A stretch of 64,000 nt of DNA. Origin: an uncultured Bryobacteraceae bacterium. GTDB taxonomy: Bacteria; Acidobacteriota; Terriglobia; Bryobacterales; Bryobacteraceae. The DNA lies in contig CALKXJ010000002.1 in NCBI GenBank assembly GCA_938003835.1, positions 124,001 through 188,000 of the forward strand, written 5' to 3'. Made by a program: the position numbers and the translations under genes. Numbering within the stretch: position 1 is the first letter of the stretch; each line of letters begins with the position of its first letter. This document shows positions 41,089 to 49,755 of this stretch, piece by piece. The notes under the pieces were generated by a model. That model saw only the letters and a list, made by a program, of their open reading frames with translations, was not told the DNA's origin and made no database searches.

Positions 41089-43023
41089 TCAGGGACCGGC
41101 CCCCAGAAAACCTTCCTCGTAGAAGACGGGCTGGTAGCCGCGGCGGTGGACAAATTCGATGGCCCGCTCGACACGCTGCTCGAAATCGGGTAAGTAGGCG
41201 CGGTAGTCCGGATAGAAGTACTGCTCGTGGATCATCAGCTCCATGACCTCGCCCTGATGGGGATCGGCCGCCACGCGCTCCAGATAGCCCGGAATCTCCT
41301 CGAGCGGGACGTTGTTGATGACGATGTCGTGGCGGATCAGCAGCACATCCAGCTTCGTGTCCTTCCAGTAGTCCCTTTTCATCAGATGGAGCGTTTCTTC
41401 CTGGCGCAGATGGTAACTTACCGCAGGAATGTCGCGCGTGAGGTAAAAGTATCCAACCAGCCCGAGCACCCCCTGGCGCCGCAGCGCCGCCACGGCGGCC
41501 TCGGTGGCCTCGCCCCAATGAATCGTGGTGAACCGGCTCAGAATCTCCGGACCGGCGAAACGCTCGATCTCGCGCGTCACCAGCCGGTAGTCTTCGAGAA
41601 TCTCCTCGGGCGAGGCGTGCACATAAGGGCGGTCCGGATCGTTGGCGCGGGCATGAAAAGAAAGGCGCATCCAGGAAGCGTTCTGCCGCCACTCGCCCTT
41701 GAACTTCTCGGGCATCATCGTGAGGTTGAAGCCGGGCATCTCGTAGTAAATGTTGTGGTGGATTTTGGCGCCGAACTTTTCGTGCATCCGGCGCCAGAAA
41801 GCCAGATACGCGTGGTCGAAGATCGAGCCGTATTTGTCCGCGTTGCGGGCAATGTCTTTGAGGAAACGAATGTTGTCGTCGGTCGAGACCCGGTAGCGGG
41901 GCATTGACCGCCGGTCCCAGAACACCTGGATGGCGTCGCGGGCGCCCCCGGCCTCTTCGGCGACGATTTCATTGCGCTCTTTCTCGAGCACGACGCGGGT
42001 GCGGAACCGGCCGCCGGCCACCTCCGCAGGAGCGCCATTCACCAGCACGGAGCGGCTCGCCGAGGCAAGCCCTTCCACTTTCACCGCCAGGCCGCGCGGC
42101 GTGAGTTCGCCGTCGTGGCGGTTCAGGATGTCGCCGTTTCGCGGCGAGGTGATTCGAAGCGCCTGTCGCGGCTCCCAGGGGAGAGTCTGCGAGCGCGCCT
42201 CGAGACGCAGACGGAAGATCTCCCCCGCGCCGGCTTCAGCCACGTAAAGGGTATTCCAGTCCGGGCCGCCGAAGGCGAGGCTCACCACGCGGGCGCCGGG
42301 CAGCCGGTAGGAGGCGACCTGGGCGCCGCTCGAGTCCAACACGGAGATGGCGCCTCCGCCGTCGCGCGCCACATAGAGGCGACCCTGCTCATCGAGCGCC
42401 AGGCCGGCCGGCTCGCCGGCGCCGGAAAGGACGGCGAGCTCCCGCGGCTTGTCCGTGCCCGGCTCGAGCATCCAGATTCGCCTGTCGGCCGCCGAGACCC
42501 AGACGCGGCCCGTTTTGGCGCAGACGGCGATGCCGCGGGCCCCGGGCACGCCCGTGGCGACGGGCTCCGCCTCTAGCGGGGGCTTCATGCGGTAGATGGC
42601 GCCCCGGGCCGAGTCAGTGAACCAGACGTTGCCCTCGGCGTCGACGGTCACGCCTTCAGGAGAACCCAGCCAGTCCGCGATCAGGTTCGCGCGGCCCCAC
42701 GGCGTCACGCGATAGATCGCCCCCCGCGCGCGGTCCGCCACGCACAGATCCCCATCGGGCAGGAAAGCCAGAGCGGCGGGCCGGCCGCCGGTTTCAGCGA
42801 GCCAGTGCGTGCGATTCGGCCCGACGACGCGCAGGATGCGACCCCCGGTGTCGGCAAGCGCGGCAAACGGCACGCCTTGCGGCCCGAGGGCTACGGCTTC
42901 CAGGCCCGCCAGACCGCTGATGAAACGCTCCGGAGAGGCCCCGATCGGTGCCGGCTCCCCGGCACGCCGGCAGCCGGGGAAAAGCGCCGCCGCGATGATC
43001 AGGGAGAGAGCGAAACGTTTCAC
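41089..43023 (-). CDS. Propeller / Ig-like / deacetylase-like three-domain fusion protein
   Basis: 644 residues from a GTG at 43021-43023. Signal region SLIIAAALFPGC with a possible but atypical lipobox (Cys18). Residues about 30-285 are an NHL/SMP-30-like propeller with repeats such as GDLCVADRARGAIYRV, GNVWFTDSARGAIYRM and GRLYVARDGGGAISVL. A short Ig-like module (residues about 295-370) contains RSVLVNGAPAEVAGGRFRT. The C-terminal part, from about residue 380, resembles a polysaccharide-deacetylase-superfamily domain: STDDNIRFLKDI, HHNIYYEM, RLSFHARANDPDRPY, LIRHDIVINN. Whether the deacetylase metal site is complete cannot be judged by eye. It is probably cell-surface or periplasmic. It converges with nagA and is divergent from the amidohydrolase. 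Confidence 0.75.
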   Translation of the reverse strand: MKRFALSLIIAAALFPGCRRAGEPAPIGASPERFISGLAGLEAVALGPQGVPFAALADTGGRILRVVGPNRTHWLAETGGRPAALAFLPDGDLCVADRARGAIYRVTPWGRANLIADWLGSPEGVTVDAEGNVWFTDSARGAIYRMKPPLEAEPVATGVPGARGIAVCAKTGRVWVSAADRRIWMLEPGTDKPRELAVLSGAGEPAGLALDEQGRLYVARDGGGAISVLDSSGAQVASYRLPGARVVSLAFGGPDWNTLYVAEAGAGEIFRLRLEARSQTLPWEPRQALRITSPRNGDILNRHDGELTPRGLAVKVEGLASASRSVLVNGAPAEVAGGRFRTRVVLEKERNEIVAEEAGGARDAIQVFWDRRSMPRYRVSTDDNIRFLKDIARNADKYGSIFDHAYLAFWRRMHEKFGAKIHHNIYYEMPGFNLTMMPEKFKGEWRQNASWMRLSFHARANDPDRPYVHASPEEILEDYRLVTREIERFAGPEILSRFTTIHWGEATEAAVAALRRQGVLGLVGYFYLTRDIPAVSYHLRQEETLHLMKRDYWKDTKLDVLLIRHDIVINNVPLEEIPGYLERVAADPHQGEVMELMIHEQYFYPDYRAYLPDFEQRVERAIEFVHRRGYQPVFYEEGFLGAGP

Positions 43024-43089
43024 CTTTGGCTCTGCCTCCCGCTGCCAGTATGCGGGCGCCGCCGGGGGAAGTCAACCGCCGCAGCACTG

Positions 43090-43095
43090 TATAAT
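43090..43095 (+). promoter_or_regulatory. Candidate leaderless promoter -10 (TATAAT)
   Basis: A perfect TATAAT with only 6 bases to the ATG at 43102. Initiation 6-7 bases downstream would begin the mRNA at the start codon itself. No Shine-Dalgarno sequence fits in the gap and no good -35 is seen. Confidence 0.5.
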
Positions 43096-43101
43096 CCGCG
43101 T

Positions 43102-44355
43102 ATGCGACGTATCGCTAGCGCCTTGCTGCTGGCCGGCGCCCTCGCCGCTCAGCCCTCCTATGATCTTCTCATCAAAGGCGGCCACGTCATCGACCCGAAG
43201 AACGGCGTCGACGCCGTTCGTGACGTGGCGATCGCAGCAGGCAAGATCGCGCGCGTGGCCGAGAACATTCCCGTCTCTCAGGCGCGACAGGTGATCGATG
43301 CCTCGGGCCTCTATGTGACGCCGGGGCTCATCGACATCCACGTCCACGTCTACACGGGCACCGGTCAGCGTGCGCTCACCGGCGACCAGAGCGTGCAGCC
43401 CGATGCCTTCTCCTTCCGCACCGGAGTGACGACCATGGTCGACGCGGGCACCGCGGGCTGGCGGAACTTCCCCGACTTCCGCCAGCGCATCATCGACCGC
43501 GCCCGCACCCGCGTGCTCGCTTTCCTGAACATCAGCGGCGTCGGGATGGCCGAGAAGGGTGAGAACGACGAGCAGGACATGGACCCCGAAGCGGCCGTGA
43601 AGATGGCCAAGGCGCACGCGGACGTGATCGTCGGCTTCAAAGTCGCCCACTACGCCAAAGACGCCTGGCCCGACCTGGACAACGCGTTGAAAGCGGGCCA
43701 GGCGCTGGGGCTGCCCGTGATGGTGGATTTCGGTTACACCGGCCGGAACCGCACGCTCGATGTGCTGCTCCGGGACAAACTGCGCCGCGGCGACATATAC
43801 ACGCACTGCTATTCCGGCCACCGCCAGGAGCTGCTGCCCGATAAGAAACTCAATCCCGCGATGTGGGCCGGGCGCAAGCGCGGCATCCTTTTCGACGTCG
43901 GGCATGGCGGCGGAAGCTTCTATTGGAACATCGCCGTGCCGGCCACAGAACAGGGCTTCTGGCCGGATGTGATTTCGACCGACCTTCACAGCGGCAGCAT
44001 GAACGCCGGCATGAAGGACATGGTCAACGTCATGTCGAAGATCCTGGTGCTGGGCGCCCCGCTCGCCGACGTCATCCGGATGTCGACCTGGGCGGCGGCC
44101 CAGTCGATTCGCCGGCCGGAGCTCGGCCATCTCGACGTCGGAGCCGTGGCCGACGTCACCCTGTTGCGTCTCGAGCGTGGGAACTTCGGTTACATCGACG
44201 CCGCCGGCGCGCGCCTGACGGCCGATAGGCGGCTGGTTCCGGAGCTGACCATCCGCGCCGGGCGCGTCGTCTGGGATCTGAACGGGCTGGCCGCCGAGGA
44301 CTGGCGCACCTTCAAGTACCGCCCTCGGGGCGGCCCGCCCAAGCCGAGCCGCTGA
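43102..44355 (+). CDS. Exported amidohydrolase (dihydroorotase-like / EF_0837-type)
   Basis: 417 residues from the ATG at 43102. A longer in-frame opening to 42805 overlaps the divergent gene and is rejected. Signal peptide IASALLLAGALAAQ. Amidohydrolase features: LLIKGGHVIDPKNGVD, PGLIDIHVHVYTG (first metal pair), GFKVAHYAKD (candidate bridging Lys), THCYSGH, and STDLHSGSMN with the catalytic Asp. This matches the amidohydrolase/deacetylase group often annotated as dihydroorotase-like metallohydrolase. The signal peptide makes pyrimidine metabolism unlikely and suggests an extracytoplasmic amide or lactam substrate. A TATAAT hexamer 6 bases before the ATG indicates a leaderless mRNA. Confidence 0.85.
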   Translation: MRRIASALLLAGALAAQPSYDLLIKGGHVIDPKNGVDAVRDVAIAAGKIARVAENIPVSQARQVIDASGLYVTPGLIDIHVHVYTGTGQRALTGDQSVQPDAFSFRTGVTTMVDAGTAGWRNFPDFRQRIIDRARTRVLAFLNISGVGMAEKGENDEQDMDPEAAVKMAKAHADVIVGFKVAHYAKDAWPDLDNALKAGQALGLPVMVDFGYTGRNRTLDVLLRDKLRRGDIYTHCYSGHRQELLPDKKLNPAMWAGRKRGILFDVGHGGGSFYWNIAVPATEQGFWPDVISTDLHSGSMNAGMKDMVNVMSKILVLGAPLADVIRMSTWAAAQSIRRPELGHLDVGAVADVTLLRLERGNFGYIDAAGARLTADRRLVPELTIRAGRVVWDLNGLAAEDWRTFKYRPRGGPPKPSR

Positions 44356-44403
44356 GCCACTGCCGGTCCTTACTGGCACCCACCCACCTCCCGGGAGACT
44401 CGC

Positions 44404-44844
44404 ATGTCAGGCCCGAAAGCGTACGATTGTGCGGCGGAAGCGATTCGGCGCGCGATGGCCGAAACCACTGATCAGGCGCTCGCCCGGCGGGAGCTGGTGC
44501 GCCTGGCGACGCTAGCCGCCTCCAGCCACAACACGCAGCCGTGGAGGTTTCGCCTGGCTCGGAATGAGGTCACGGTTCTCCCCGATTTCGCGCGGCGATG
44601 TCCGGTGGTCGATCCCGATGATGCCCCCCTGTTCAAGAGCCTCGGCTGTGCAGTCGAAAATCTGATTCATGCCGCGTCCGCAGAAGGTTTTTGCGGGGAT
44701 CTCTCCATCGACGAGGCCTCGGGCGCGATTGCGGTCCGACAGGAGCTTGAAGGGGAGCGGGCTCTACTGCCGGTGCAGAACGGCCGGGCTCCCCTGGCGC
44801 CGTACAGTCTGCGGCGCCCGTCAGAAGTGACTACCGCCGCGTAA
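44404..44844 (+). pseudogene. Truncated Acg-like nitroreductase fragment
   Basis: 146 residues. The chain opens like an Acg/FMN-binding nitroreductase-family protein: LVRLATLAASSHNTQPWRFRL, VLPDFARRCPVVDPDD and LFKSLGCAVENLIHAA are diagnostic. Members of this family are usually about 320-370 residues. Here the chain stops at a TAA at 44842-44844, shortly after GERALLPVQNG. The missing C-terminal half is not found in the 162 bases before the next gene, on any frame I could follow. It is probably a non-functional remnant; the break could also reflect an old deletion joining unrelated DNA. Confidence 0.7.
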
Positions 44845-45006
44845 GTCAACCACGCTCGCGAGCAAAGCAGCCGCGCGGCAATTTTAGCCGTCCGATGAGG
44901 GTCGCGGGCTGTGGTGTAACCTCCGGCCCCTGCTCCCACGTTTTAAGAATTAAGAAGGAGGAGCCGTCCGGCCGTGAGCCCACTCAGGCCATCGGAGGCA
45001 CAAGTT

Positions 45007-46125
45007 ATGCGCGTCCGTCTGGCCGGCTGGCTCGCCGTTAGCCTGCTGGCGCCCTTCGTCTCGATGGGGCAACAGGCCCAACTCCGTCCGGCAACTCCCG
45101 TCGCCATTCCCTTTCCTGTCGACGGTAACAGCCCTATGCTGTGGCAGGACGGACAGGTGAAGTTCTTCACCTCCACCGGGCGTCCCGTCGTCGCTCAGGG
45201 TCTCAACGCCTTCTCGCTTGGCAAGCCGGTCCCGGTGAGGGTCAGGGCCGGCCGCGGGCGCCAACTGTGGATCGAAAGCGTGTGGATGGACCTGGACGGA
45301 ACGCTACTCGGCTGGTATCACGAGGAGCCGCAGGGGCTCTGTCCGGGCACCGGGCTGACCGCGCCGCGGATCGGAGCCCTCGTCTCCTACGATGGCGGCC
45401 GCACCTTCGCGGACCTGGGCATCATCTTGACTTCCGGCGCCCCAGTGGACTGCCGTGCCAAAAATGACTTTTTCGCCGGCGGAAACGGGGATTTCTCGGT
45501 CGTCTTCGACCCGGCGAGCAATTACTTCTATTTCCTGTTCACCCACTATGGAGGTGACGTCTCCGAGCAGGGCGTGGCGGCGGCGCGGCTGCCGTTCGAG
45601 GCCCGTTACAACCCGGCGGGCGTGGTCCACAAGTATTACCGGGGCGAGTGGCGAGAGCCGGGGCTGGGCGGCAGGGTCACGCCCGTCTTTCCCGCCAACC
45701 AGGCCTGGCAGCGCTCGGATCCGGATTCGTTCTGGGGACCGGCGGTGCACTGGAACAGGCATCTCGAACGGTGGGTGATGCTGATGAATCGGGCCTGCTG
45801 CAACTCCGAGTGGAACCAGGAGGGGATTTACATCAGCTACAGCCCAGACCTGGCCCGTGCGGAGCTTTGGTCGACGCCCAGGCGGCTCTTGGCGGGGCAC
45901 GAAATCGGCTATCGCCCTGGTTTCTATCCGCAGGTGATCGGCCTTGGCGAGGGTGAGACGGATACGCTGGTCGGCCATATCGGTCGTCTGTACATACACG
46001 GGCAGTCCAACTGGGAGATCGTGTTCAAGCGACCCGGCGAATACGAAAAAGATCCCGACGAACCGCCACCCGGCGCGATTGGGCGGGAGATGCCGGTGGG
46101 CTGGGATCACCACCGGGTCAAGTAA
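45007..46125 (+). CDS. Secreted glycosidase-like beta-propeller protein
   Basis: 372 residues from the ATG at 45007, chosen because it starts directly before a signal peptide (VRLAGWLAVSLLAPFVSMG) and has CGGAGG 8 bases upstream; a GTG at 44974 with AAGGAGGAG is an alternative. The mature sequence resembles a sialidase/GH43-type propeller: LVSYDGGRTFADLGIIL, NGDFSVVFDPASNYFYFLF, DSFWGPAVHWNRHLERWVML, EGIYISYSPDLA. The catalytic residues cannot be assigned confidently. An extracellular glycan-binding or -cleaving role is likely. It is followed 57 bases later by the membrane protein at 46183. Confidence 0.7.
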   Translation: MRVRLAGWLAVSLLAPFVSMGQQAQLRPATPVAIPFPVDGNSPMLWQDGQVKFFTSTGRPVVAQGLNAFSLGKPVPVRVRAGRGRQLWIESVWMDLDGTLLGWYHEEPQGLCPGTGLTAPRIGALVSYDGGRTFADLGIILTSGAPVDCRAKNDFFAGGNGDFSVVFDPASNYFYFLFTHYGGDVSEQGVAAARLPFEARYNPAGVVHKYYRGEWREPGLGGRVTPVFPANQAWQRSDPDSFWGPAVHWNRHLERWVMLMNRACCNSEWNQEGIYISYSPDLARAELWSTPRRLLAGHEIGYRPGFYPQVIGLGEGETDTLVGHIGRLYIHGQSNWEIVFKRPGEYEKDPDEPPPGAIGREMPVGWDHHRVK

Positions 46126-46182
46126 AGGCCTGCTCCGGCCCGCTGCGCCCTCGGCGAAGGGTAAACTTCGAGGAGGTGCCGC

Positions 46183-47295
46183 ATGCGATTCGCCCTCGGC
46201 GTCCTGATCGGCCTTCACGGCGTGATTCACTTGTTGGGTTTCGCCAAGGCTTGGGGGCTGGCCGAGCTTGCCCAGCTCAGCCGGCCGATTTCCCGCCCGG
46301 CGGGCCTCCTCTGGTTGTTGTGCGCCGCAGGTTTCCTCGCCGCCGCGATTCTGCTCTGGCAAGGGCACGGCTCCTGGTGGCGGCCGGCGCTGCCGGCGGT
46401 GGCGGTATCGCAGTTCGTGATTCTTCTGGCGTGGCGTGACGCCAAGTTCGGCACCATCGCCAACCTGATCCTGGTGTTGCCGGTGATGGCCGCGTATCTG
46501 GAGGCTCGCCCGGCGAGCTACGGCAACCGGTTCCGGGCAGCGGTCCGGGAAGAGCTGGCCCGGGTGCGCGACGCCGGTCTCGTTACCGAGGAGGACCTGA
46601 ATCACCTGCCGCCGCCGGTGCGGAACTATGTGGTCTTCGCGGGCGCGGTCGGAAAGCCGCGAATTCACAATTTCAGAGCGGTGTTCGAGGGCGAGTTTCG
46701 CAACGGGCTCGATTCTCCGTGGATGAAGTTCACCGCCGAGCAGTACAACTTTTTTGACCCGCCGGCGCGCCTGTTTCGCATGCAGGCCTCTCGCTACGGT
46801 GTACCGATGGAGGCTTTGCACATGTTCCGCGGCGAGGCGGCCACGATGCAGATCAAAGTGGCCTCGTTGCTCCAGGTGGTCGACGCCCGAGGACCCGAGA
46901 TGAACCGGGCGGAGACCGTCACGCTGCTCAACGACATGTGCCTGCTGGCGCCGGCGGCCCTGATCGACCGCGAACGAATCCTCTGGGAAGCCGAAGGTCC
47001 TTTCTCCGCGGTGGCGAAGTTCACCCATCTCGGCATCACCATCACCGCCCGGCTCGAGTTCGCCGCCTCCGGAGAGTTGACCGGTTTTGTTTCAAACGAC
47101 CGCTTCTTTTCCACTGACGGCAAGCACATGGAGAACTACCCCTGGTCGACCCCGGTCAAAAGCTACGTGCAGGTGGATGGCCGGAAGGCGGTGGGCTACG
47201 GGGAAGCACGGTGGCTGAGGCCGGAGGGCGAATTCCCCTACGGGAAGTTCCGGCTGGTCGCGATCGAATATAATCTGGCGCCGGCTGTCCTCTGA
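46183..47295 (+). CDS. Membrane protein with a lipid-binding-like C-terminal domain (DUF6544/DUF6920-like)
   Basis: 370 residues with a strong ribosome site (AGGAGG at 46171-46176, 6-base spacing). The first 115 residues hold about four hydrophobic segments (FALGVLIGLHGVIHLLGF, AGLLWLLCAAGFLAAAILLW, LPAVAVSQFVILLAW, IANLILVLPVMAAYL). After an Arg/Glu-rich link comes a beta-rich domain (FRAVFEGEFRNG, FTAEQYNFFDPPARLF, ITARLEFAASGELTGFVSNDRFF, PYGKFRLVAIEYNL). This pattern matches widely distributed uncharacterised proteins annotated DUF6544 or DUF6920. Function unknown; the family assignment is from memory and moderately certain. Confidence 0.7.
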   Translation: MRFALGVLIGLHGVIHLLGFAKAWGLAELAQLSRPISRPAGLLWLLCAAGFLAAAILLWQGHGSWWRPALPAVAVSQFVILLAWRDAKFGTIANLILVLPVMAAYLEARPASYGNRFRAAVREELARVRDAGLVTEEDLNHLPPPVRNYVVFAGAVGKPRIHNFRAVFEGEFRNGLDSPWMKFTAEQYNFFDPPARLFRMQASRYGVPMEALHMFRGEAATMQIKVASLLQVVDARGPEMNRAETVTLLNDMCLLAPAALIDRERILWEAEGPFSAVAKFTHLGITITARLEFAASGELTGFVSNDRFFSTDGKHMENYPWSTPVKSYVQVDGRKAVGYGEARWLRPEGEFPYGKFRLVAIEYNLAPAVL

Positions 47296-47337
47296 AGCGC
47301 TACTCCGGGGCGAGGCGGGCGATTCCCGGCTGGTGGT

Positions 47338-48336
47338 CTACACCAGCCCCAGGTGGTTTCGCGCGTACTCGATGCAGCGTTCGACGTTGTCGCGCTCGAT
47401 GCGCTTCCGTGCTTCGAGGTCCAGCCCTTCGACACGCGGCAGCGGCCGCCGCGGACGGTTGGCTCGCACCAGGCGAAGCGTCCGGGCCAGATAGACCCCG
47501 TTCCGATCCGGGAAGGTTGCCCAGTACTTCTCCGTGAGACACGGCACCCTGAGCGGATCGCGCGTGATCATCTCGAGCGAGAAGTTCACCTGCGGCCGGG
47601 CCCGCCGGATCAGATCGAAAACACGCTTGAGGTCGAGCAGCCCGTCGCCGAAGGGAACCTCCGAAAGCAGGAAGCCGTCTTCGTACTCTTCGACGCCCAT
47701 GTCCTTGACGTGGGTGTTGACGGTGAAAGGCGCCAGCTTCTCGACCACCTCCATGGGATCGTCCAGCAGCGAAATGTTGTTGCCCGTGTCCAGGCACACG
47801 CCCAGATACTCGCTCGAATACTTCTCGAGCAGCGCCAGGTGCTCTTCGAGCGTCCAGTCTTTGTGATTTTCGAGGCCTAGCGGCATCCGGTATCTCTCGA
47901 CGATCGGCACCGTGCGCGCGATCCGCTTATGGAAGTCCGCGACGGCGGCCTTCCACTCCTCGAGCGTCGAAAAGGTTTCGTAGCGCCGCCCACTGAGGCA
48001 GACCGCCCGGAGGCTGGTGGCGCCCGCCTCTTTGGCCATGCGGACCGTCTGCTCGAACTCCGAGGGATCGTCTCCGGCGAGGCGGGTCTGAATCTCGAGG
48101 TAGAGGCCCAGCTCCTCCTTGCGCCGGCGAAGCCGGCGCGCGTAGTCGGCCTCGAGCGAAGCGAGCGAGCCCTGACAGCCGCCCATGCCGACCTCGGCGC
48201 AGAGCTCGAGCAGTTCGTGCGCCGCGCGCATGCGGCGGGCCGGGAACGAGTCCGGGCTGAAGCCCATCGTGGTGCGCCGGGCGCCCGAAGCTACCGCCGC
48301 TGAGCCGAGCACGGTGAGGAATGTGCGCCGCGTCAT
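47338..48336 (-). CDS. Tat-exported xylose-isomerase-like TIM-barrel protein
   Basis: 332 residues from the ATG at 48336. Twin-arginine signal MTRRTFLTVLGSAAVASGA. Sugar-phosphate isomerase/epimerase (AP-endonuclease-2-like) TIM barrel. The four metal ligands are visible in order: Glu in LGLENHKDWT, Asp in GVCLDTGNN, His in VNTHVKDMG and Glu in NFSLEMITRD. Family members isomerise or epimerise sugars; related proteins paired with Gfo/Idh/MocA oxidoreductases are implicated in 3-keto-glycoside breakdown in other bacteria. The start overlaps the stop of the Tat-tagged Gfo/Idh/MocA gene by 4 bases (48333-48336), giving strong coupling. Confidence 0.88.
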   Translation of the reverse strand: MTRRTFLTVLGSAAVASGARRTTMGFSPDSFPARRMRAAHELLELCAEVGMGGCQGSLASLEADYARRLRRRKEELGLYLEIQTRLAGDDPSEFEQTVRMAKEAGATSLRAVCLSGRRYETFSTLEEWKAAVADFHKRIARTVPIVERYRMPLGLENHKDWTLEEHLALLEKYSSEYLGVCLDTGNNISLLDDPMEVVEKLAPFTVNTHVKDMGVEEYEDGFLLSEVPFGDGLLDLKRVFDLIRRARPQVNFSLEMITRDPLRVPCLTEKYWATFPDRNGVYLARTLRLVRANRPRRPLPRVEGLDLEARKRIERDNVERCIEYARNHLGLV

Positions 48337-49676
48337 AGGTTCAGGCTCTTCAGGACTTCGTCCCAGGGCTTGCGATACGGCCGCTCGAGCAGCGCCGAGG
48401 CCTCGCGGTCTTCGATGATCTCCTCCTTCTCTACGTCCCAGCGGATGAGACGGCCGACCTTCAACGCGATGTTCGCCAGGTGGCAGGCCGTCGTCGTGTA
48501 ATGGCCGTCTTCGACGTCGGCGATGGGCCGCTGGCGGCTCTTCATGCAGTCGAGGAAGTTCCGCACATGAAGCTCCATCTGCTCGTCGCTCGAGCCGGAG
48601 CGCTTGAGCGGTTGGGTCCAGGGGACCGGTTCGGCTTTCGAGCGCGGCGGATGACCGGGCGGATTCGACCACTCCGGGATCAGGTTCGGCGGATGGACCT
48701 TCATGTCGGGGCGGACCTCGAAGCCGCTCCGCGAGAGCGCCATCGCGCCCTTGGTGCCGCAGAAGGCGAACGGTTCGCGAAAGCCGGCGCAGGCCTCGCG
48801 AATCGAGACCACCACGGTGAAGCCCGGATACTCGAAGATGGCATCCTGCGTGTCGGGCGTATCGCCGTTGTCATCGGTGAGCGCCAGCCGGCCGCCCAGG
48901 GAGGCCACTTTGTGCGGCCCTTTGACATCCATCACCCAGTGGACGATGTCGAGCTCGTGCGAGCCCAGGTTTGTCATCTGGCCGCCGGAGTAGTCTTGGA
49001 ACCAGCGGAAATGATACAGGGCGCGGTGCGGATTATAGGGGCGCTTCGGCGCGGGCCCGAGCCACAGATCGTAGTCGAGATCGGGCGGCGGCTCGGAGTC
49101 CGGCGGTGAGCCGAAGCCGGGCATGATGTTGCGATAGGAGGAGATCCGGACGCTGTGGATCTTGCCGATGATGCCCTCCCGCAGCAGCTTGCGCGCTTCC
49201 TGGAAATGCGGACCGCTGCGCTGCTGCGTGCCCACTTGCACGACGCGCTTCCAGCGGCGCGCCGCCGTCACCATCCAGCGGCCTTCGCGCACGAACAGCG
49301 TGAGCGGCTTTTCGACATAGACGTCCTTGCCGGCGGCGCAGGCCAGGATGGTCATCAGGGCGTGCCAGTGGTCGGGCGTCGCCACGATGACGCCCTGGAC
49401 ATCCTTGTTGTCGAGCAACTGGCGGAAATCCTTGTAGCCCTTGGCGCGCGGACCGCAGGCGGCCAAACCCGCCTCCAGGCGCGGCTGGTATACGTCGGAG
49501 ACCGCCACCATCTCCACATCTTTCTGCCGCTTGAAGGTTTCCGTGTGATAGGCGCCGATAAGGCCGTAGCCGATGATGCCGATCTGCAACCGGTCATTGG
49601 CGCCCAGGACGCGCTGGTAGGAAGCGGCGCTGAGGGCGCCCAGAAACCTGCGTCGGCTTGTAGGCGATCCTGCCAT
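48333..49676 (-). CDS. Tat-exported Gfo/Idh/MocA oxidoreductase
   Basis: 447 residues. Twin-arginine signal TSRRRFLGALSAAS; GGGAG about 6 bases before the ATG at 49676. Rossmann start GIIGYGLIGAYHTETF, VSDVYQPRL, VVATPDHWHALMTI-like substrate loop and VYVEKPLTLF with the catalytic Lys. The C-terminal half has YSGGQMTNLGSHELDIVHW, the His/Asp sugar pocket. It resembles the exported oxidoreductases at 33516 and 51108 in this window. The predicted role is periplasmic oxidation of a sugar or glycoside. It is divergent from the enolase-family gene at 49756 (79-base spacer) and coupled to the TIM-barrel gene. Confidence 0.92.
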   Translation of the reverse strand: MAGSPTSRRRFLGALSAASYQRVLGANDRLQIGIIGYGLIGAYHTETFKRQKDVEMVAVSDVYQPRLEAGLAACGPRAKGYKDFRQLLDNKDVQGVIVATPDHWHALMTILACAAGKDVYVEKPLTLFVREGRWMVTAARRWKRVVQVGTQQRSGPHFQEARKLLREGIIGKIHSVRISSYRNIMPGFGSPPDSEPPPDLDYDLWLGPAPKRPYNPHRALYHFRWFQDYSGGQMTNLGSHELDIVHWVMDVKGPHKVASLGGRLALTDDNGDTPDTQDAIFEYPGFTVVVSIREACAGFREPFAFCGTKGAMALSRSGFEVRPDMKVHPPNLIPEWSNPPGHPPRSKAEPVPWTQPLKRSGSSDEQMELHVRNFLDCMKSRQRPIADVEDGHYTTTACHLANIALKVGRLIRWDVEKEEIIEDREASALLERPYRKPWDEVLKSLNL

Positions 49677-49755
49677 ACCTTCTCCCTTGTCGATTCGATG
49701 CCGGTCCTAGCTGATCATGAAACCGTGCGACTATTATCTACCAAAGGAGGCAGCG

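Noticed and set aside
39866-41692. Long minus-strand frame covering nagA
   Set aside because: It is antisense to a complete nagA and runs on into the fusion gene in a different frame; no domain is recognisable.
42805-43101. N-terminal extension of the exported amidohydrolase
   Set aside because: It lies antisense to the divergent fusion gene, is Arg-rich, and would hide the signal peptide that starts at 43102.
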